In this document: positions 60,606-64,000 of the stretch, piece after piece
Layout of the letters: every line of letters starts with the position of its first letter
Numbering within the stretch: the stretch's first letter is position 1
Assembly: GCF_916619195.1 (NCBI RefSeq)
Contig: NZ_CAKAKL010000001.1
Coordinates: 1,674,001-1,738,000, forward strand
Direction of reading: 5' to 3'
Origin: Inquilinus sp. Marseille-Q2685
GTDB lineage: Bacteria; Pseudomonadota; Alphaproteobacteria; DSM-16000; Inquilinaceae
Length of the DNA stretch: 64,000 nucleotides
Made by a program: the position numbers and the translations under genes
The notes under the pieces: generated by a model
Databases searched by the model: none
Told to the model about the DNA's origin: nothing
The model's input: only the letters and a program-made list of their open reading frames with translations

Positions 60606-60819
60606 TTGGGTCAGGTTGCCACCCTCAATTTTGCGGATAGGACCGGAATGGGTTTTCAGTCATCCTGTGGGTGTTTCGAGAGTACAGAGATTATAGACAC
60701 CCACGAAGATTGATACAATTTTCATTCAATCTGAGGCATTTCGTTCAAAAATCAGAAGGCCGAGCGGCTCGTCCGGGGAGGTTCAACCGAGGGCGACGTG
60801 CAGACCGACGGCATTCGGG

Positions 60820-60850
60820 GACAGGCCACACCCGCTCGGTGTGGCCTGTC
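60820..60850. terminator. Perfect 13-bp hairpin downstream of cytochrome c
   Basis: GACAGGCCACACC-CGCTC-GGTGTGGCCTGTC lies 20 bp after the cytochrome c stop codon on the minus strand. No U-run, but the stem is perfect. The region 60606-60819 before it is AT-richer and holds the LuxR gene upstream sequence, with no clear promoter recognised. Confidence 0.55.
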
Positions 60851-60869
60851 TCGCATCCGGGCCCGTCTC

Positions 60870-61208
60870 CTATTCCGGCACCGTCACCGAGAACCTGATG
60901 CCGGCGTACCAGGCGGCGAGATCGGCGATGTCCTGGTCGCTCAGCGGTTTGGCGACGACCGACATCTGCGGGTCGGCCCGCTCGCCGCTGCGGAAGGCCT
61001 TCAGCTGCTTCTCGAGATAGATCGGGCTCTCGCCGGCGATGTTCGGCACATTCGGCATCTTCGCCAGGCCGTTGAGCCCGTGGCAGGCGGCGCATTGCCG
61101 TGCCTTGGCCCGGCCGGCGGCGCTGTCGCCGGCCGCCCAGGCCGCGTCGGGCGCCGCCGTCCCGGCCATCGCCAGCAGGGCCAGCCCCGCCTGAATCCGC
61201 TTGAGCAT
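60870..61208 (-). CDS. Cytochrome c, class I
   Basis: 112-residue periplasmic electron carrier. Signal peptide about 1-24, heme motif CAACH (QCAACHGLNG), axial Met in MPNVPNIAGESP or QMSVV. YLEKQLKAFRSGER and LSDQDIADLAAWYAG are typical c-type cytochrome helices. ATG at 61208 follows GGGAGGCAGGG. It follows the PQQ dehydrogenase gene by 25 bp and is its likely electron acceptor. Confidence 0.92.
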   Translation of the reverse strand: MLKRIQAGLALLAMAGTAAPDAAWAAGDSAAGRAKARQCAACHGLNGLAKMPNVPNIAGESPIYLEKQLKAFRSGERADPQMSVVAKPLSDQDIADLAAWYAGIRFSVTVPE

Positions 61209-61233
61209 GACCCTGCCTCCCGTCGGCCTCGTC

Positions 61234-62481
61234 TCAGCCTTCATGCCAGATGCGATAGATCGCGCCGGCGAAGTCGTCGGAAACCAGCAGCGAACCGTCC
61301 GGCAGCTGCGCGATGTCGACCGGCCGGCCGAAATACTCGCCGGTGTCGGCCAGCCAGCCCTCGGCGAACACCTCGGTCGCGCCGGCGCTGCCGTCCGGCT
61401 TCACCGGGGTGAACATGATCCGCGCGCCGACCGGCGTGGTGCGGTTCCAGGAGCCGTGCTGGGCCGAGAAGACGCCGCCGCGATACTGCTCCGGGAAGGT
61501 CTTGCCGGTGTAGAACACCATGCCGAGATCGGCCGCATGCGCATCCATCTCGGCCACCGGCGGCACCGCATCCGCCGGCGGGTCGCTGTCCTTGTACTCC
61601 GCGGTGCGGACCGTGCCGCCGCCATACCAGGGGAAGCCGAAATGCTGGCCGGCCGCGGTGATGCGGTTCAGCTCGCCCGGCGGGGTGTCGTCGCCCATGC
61701 CGTCGACCTGGTTGTCGGTGAACCACAGCTCGCCATTGGCCGGGTTGAAGTCCATGCCGACGGAGTTGCGGATGCCGCGGGCGAACACCTCGCGCCCGGA
61801 GCCGTCCCGCGCCATCCGGATGATGCCGCCGATGCCGGCCTCGCCATACAGCGCGGCCTTCTCCGGCGGCGGCACGTTGAAGGGCTGGCCGAGCGAGACG
61901 TAGAGCTTGTTGTCCGGGCCGACCCGGCAGACCCGGGCGCCGTGGTTGAAGGACTCCTCGGCGGCCGGGATCAGCGTCTCCGCCACCACGCCGATCGCCG
62001 TGTCCGGGCCTTCGTAGAAGAACTCGGCGGCCGGGAAGACCAGCAGCCGGTTGTGCTCGACGACATGGAGGAAGCCGTCCTTGGAGAAGCAGACCCCGTT
62101 CGGCACCTTCATGTCGACCGAGGGCGCGAACACCTTCACCTCGTCCGCCACCCGGTCCTTGTTGCGGTCGGTCACCGCCCAGACCTGGGTCTTGCGCGTG
62201 CCGACGAAGACCATGCCGGTGCTGGGGCCGACCGCCATGTGCCGGGCGTCCGGCACCACGGCGTAGAGCGCGATCCTGAAGCCCGGCGGCAGCTTCACCT
62301 GCTGCAGGTTGGTCCGGATCTGGTCGGCGTAGTCGCCGGTCTGCGGCACCGTCTCCAGCTGCAGCGGGGTGCCGGTGACCTTGAAGTCCTGCAGCTTCTT
62401 GATGTTGCTGGACTGGCCGAAGGCGCCGCCTGAGACCGCGACCATGACGCCTGCCAGCAGAACCGCACGAATCCCTTTCAT
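61234..62481 (-). CDS. PQQ-dependent sugar dehydrogenase (sorbosone/glucose dehydrogenase type)
   Basis: 415-residue soluble periplasmic beta-propeller. Signal about 1-23 (LLAGVMVAVSGGAFG-Q). GARVCRVGPDNKLYVSLGQP, VFARGIRNSVGMDFNPANGE and WFTDNQVDGMGDDTPPGELN are typical of the glucose/sorbosone dehydrogenase family (GSDH). ATG at 62481 follows GGGGGAGACG. Coupled to the cytochrome c gene, suggesting direct periplasmic sugar oxidation. The sugar is not determined. Confidence 0.9.
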   Translation of the reverse strand: MKGIRAVLLAGVMVAVSGGAFGQSSNIKKLQDFKVTGTPLQLETVPQTGDYADQIRTNLQQVKLPPGFRIALYAVVPDARHMAVGPSTGMVFVGTRKTQVWAVTDRNKDRVADEVKVFAPSVDMKVPNGVCFSKDGFLHVVEHNRLLVFPAAEFFYEGPDTAIGVVAETLIPAAEESFNHGARVCRVGPDNKLYVSLGQPFNVPPPEKAALYGEAGIGGIIRMARDGSGREVFARGIRNSVGMDFNPANGELWFTDNQVDGMGDDTPPGELNRITAAGQHFGFPWYGGGTVRTAEYKDSDPPADAVPPVAEMDAHAADLGMVFYTGKTFPEQYRGGVFSAQHGSWNRTTPVGARIMFTPVKPDGSAGATEVFAEGWLADTGEYFGRPVDIAQLPDGSLLVSDDFAGAIYRIWHEG

Positions 62482-62611
62482 GGCGTCTCCCCCTTCTTTG
62501 ATGCCGGGCGATGCTGCCGAAATGGAATTTCTGTTTGTGCCGGTCATTCGCCCGACGATTGCGCAGCCTCAGGGTAGATCGGCTTGCCGATCCGGAGAAG
62601 GGGCTCGCGGA

Positions 62612-63862
62612 TCAAGGCACCGAAAGGATGATGCCGGCCGCGCCGGCGGCCAGCATCGCGACCGTCGCCGGCAGGATGCGCAGCGCCATCGCCCGGCCGC
62701 CGAGGGCGACGGCGAGCCCGGCCTTGACCAGGGTGTTCACCCCGGCCGCGATCAGCACCACCGTGGCGCCGGCGGCGATGTCGAGTCCGCCCTGGGTCAG
62801 CCGCGCCGCCGACAGGGTGATCGCGTCGACATCGGCCAGGCCGGAGACGGCGGCGAGCAGGTAGAGGCCGGCGACGCCGAGGGTGTCGTCCAGCACCTTC
62901 GACAACAGCAGCACCGCCGTGATCAGCGCCACGATCTTCAAGGCCGACCAGAGGTCCAGCGGGTTGCCGAGCGGCGGCGCCGCCTCGCTGGTCCGGTCGG
63001 AAGCGGCGCGCCACAGCCACAGGCCGCAGCCGATCGCCACCGCCGCGGCGCCGGCGAGGGACGCCGCCAGGGCCAGGGCCAGCGGCGGGTGCAGGACCAG
63101 GACCAGCACGCCGATGCGGATGACCATCACCGCCCAGGCGGCGACGATGCCGGCCGCCAGCGCCGGCGCCGCCTGGGGCGCGGCCTGCGCCTGGCGGGCG
63201 AAGACCAGGGTCAGCGCGGTGGAGGACACCAGGCCGCCGAGCAGCCCGGTCAGCAGGGTCCCGACCCGGGGTCCGGCGATCCGCACCGCGGCATAGCCGG
63301 CGAAGGACAGGCCGGCGACCAGCACCACCAGCCACCAGATCTTCGCCGGGTTGATCGCCTCCCAAGGGTCGAGCGCCCGGTCAGGCAGGAAGGGCGGCAC
63401 GACCACGGCGATCAGCAGGAACTGCAGCGCCGCCGCGGTCTCGGTCGGGGTGAAGCGCTCCAGCCAGCCATGCAGCCGGGCCTTCTCGCGCAGCAGCAGG
63501 GCCACGACCACGGCGCCGCCGATGCCCGCTAGGTCGTGCCCGGTCCCGGCGGCGGCGCCGAGCAGGGCGGTGACCAGCATGGCGACCTCGGTGGTCAGGC
63601 CCAGGCTGCCCTGCTCGCGCCAATAGGCGGCCAGCATGTAGGCCCCGATCCCGGCCAGGAACAGCAGCAGCGGGCCGGGCCCGAGATCCGGCGCCAGGAC
63701 TGCGGCGACGCCGGCGCCGAAGCCGGTGATGGCGAAGGTGCGAAGGCCGGCGGCGCGGCGCCCCTCCGGCCGGTCCCGGTCGGTCCAGCCGCGCTCCAGC
63801 CCGATGATCAGGCCGACGGCCAGGGCGGCGCCGAGGCGGAGGGCGACGGTAAGATCGTCCAT
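62612..63862 (-). CDS. MgtC/SapB-DUF4010 family membrane protein
   Basis: 416-residue inner-membrane protein with about 11 helices. The start LGAALAVGLIIGLERGW with RRAAGLRTFAITGFGAGVAA is the MgtC/SapB N-terminal pattern; the rest (SGLADVDAITLSAARL, VNTLVKAGLAVALGG) is the DUF4010 permease-like part. Function unknown; MgtC proteins help growth at low magnesium in other bacteria. ATG at 63862. Confidence 0.86.
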   Translation of the reverse strand: MDDLTVALRLGAALAVGLIIGLERGWTDRDRPEGRRAAGLRTFAITGFGAGVAAVLAPDLGPGPLLLFLAGIGAYMLAAYWREQGSLGLTTEVAMLVTALLGAAAGTGHDLAGIGGAVVVALLLREKARLHGWLERFTPTETAAALQFLLIAVVVPPFLPDRALDPWEAINPAKIWWLVVLVAGLSFAGYAAVRIAGPRVGTLLTGLLGGLVSSTALTLVFARQAQAAPQAAPALAAGIVAAWAVMVIRIGVLVLVLHPPLALALAASLAGAAAVAIGCGLWLWRAASDRTSEAAPPLGNPLDLWSALKIVALITAVLLLSKVLDDTLGVAGLYLLAAVSGLADVDAITLSAARLTQGGLDIAAGATVVLIAAGVNTLVKAGLAVALGGRAMALRILPATVAMLAAGAAGIILSVP

Positions 63863-63878
63863 CGCCGTCCGGCTCCGG

Positions 63879-64000
63879 TCAGCCGTTCAGCTTCTTCTTC
63901 AAAAGCTCGTTCAGCAGCGCTGGGTTGGCCTTGCCGCCCGAGGCCTTCATCACCTGGCCGACGAAGAACCCGAACAGCTTGTCCTTGCCCGAGCGGTATT
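63879..64000 (-). CDS. gatB: Asp-tRNA(Asn)/Glu-tRNA(Gln) amidotransferase subunit B, 3' end
   Basis: The last 40 codons: [20 protein letters not shown] then [19 protein letters not shown] and stop at 63879. This is the C-terminal Yqey/GatB tRNA-binding tail. The main part of the gene lies beyond the window edge. Confidence 0.93.
   Translation of the reverse strand, partial: YRSGKDKLFGFFVGQVMKASGGKANPALLNELLKKKLNG

Overview
The window is very GC-rich, almost fully coding DNA from the chromosome of an alphaproteobacterium, most likely Rhodospirillales (Azospirillum/Inquilinus/Skermanella-like). This is an inference from protein style: a urtABCDE-ureDA urea cluster, a nasT-nasS-nrtABC-nirBD-nasA-cysG nitrate cluster, an LpxO-type hydroxylase, a CueR/HmrR copper module and an alphaproteobacterial S13-S11-RpoA-L17 block. 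No rRNA, tRNA, prophage, insertion sequence or CRISPR array was seen.

Positions 1-18.8 kb form a nitrogen island. On the minus strand urtABCDE (urea ABC importer) runs into ureD and ureA (urease). Divergent to it are nasT, a cytoplasmic nitrate sensor (nasS-like), the nitrate ABC importer nrtABC, nitrite reductase nirBD, nitrate reductase nasA and a siroheme-synthesis protein. Near-mirror sigma-54-type elements sit between urtA and nasT. A near-consensus sigma-54 promoter, an ANTAR-type hexaloop hairpin and an intrinsic terminator lie in the leader of the nas operon. A third sigma-54-like promoter precedes a NarK-type transporter at 28.3 kb. Together these suggest NtrC/RpoN control plus NasT antitermination of nitrate use.

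18.9-23.7 kb: a secreted alpha/beta hydrolase, then a copper module (copZ-like chaperone, CopA ATPase, CueR) with two CueR-type operators. 23.8-27.4 kb: a ribose-type sugar ABC importer. 27.5-34.2 kb: acetyltransferase, NarK-type MFS, LysE exporter with a possible attenuator, nucleotidyltransferase-like protein, short NAD-binding protein, RluC-type pseudouridine synthase, CrcB fluoride channel and two paralogous lipoproteins.

34.2-41 kb: a translationally coupled pair of poorly known genes, LpxO-like hydroxylase, TrmB-like regulator divergent from a glyoxalase-fold protein, a BrnTA toxin-antitoxin pair and RarA. 40.5-49.8 kb: RND efflux adaptor and pump, membrane protein, HtrA-type protease, DUF4142-like lipoprotein, LysR regulator and divergent SDR.

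49.8-52.6 kb: rpsM-rpsK-rpoA-rplQ as a free-standing unit with its own sigma-70-type promoter and terminator. 52.7-64 kb: HdeD-like and AhpD-like proteins, a secreted Gly-rich protein with 16-residue repeats whose frame is broken in the linker, ureohydrolase, glycine-zipper lipoprotein, PiT phosphate transporter, CorA-type transporter, LuxR regulator, cytochrome c plus PQQ sugar dehydrogenase, MgtC/DUF4010 membrane protein, and the 3' end of gatB.

Short GC-rich palindromic repeats recur. One pair lies between urtB and urtA, one copy precedes the sugar ATPase gene, and a different 131-bp palindromic element sits in frame inside nasA between ligands of its 4Fe-4S cluster.
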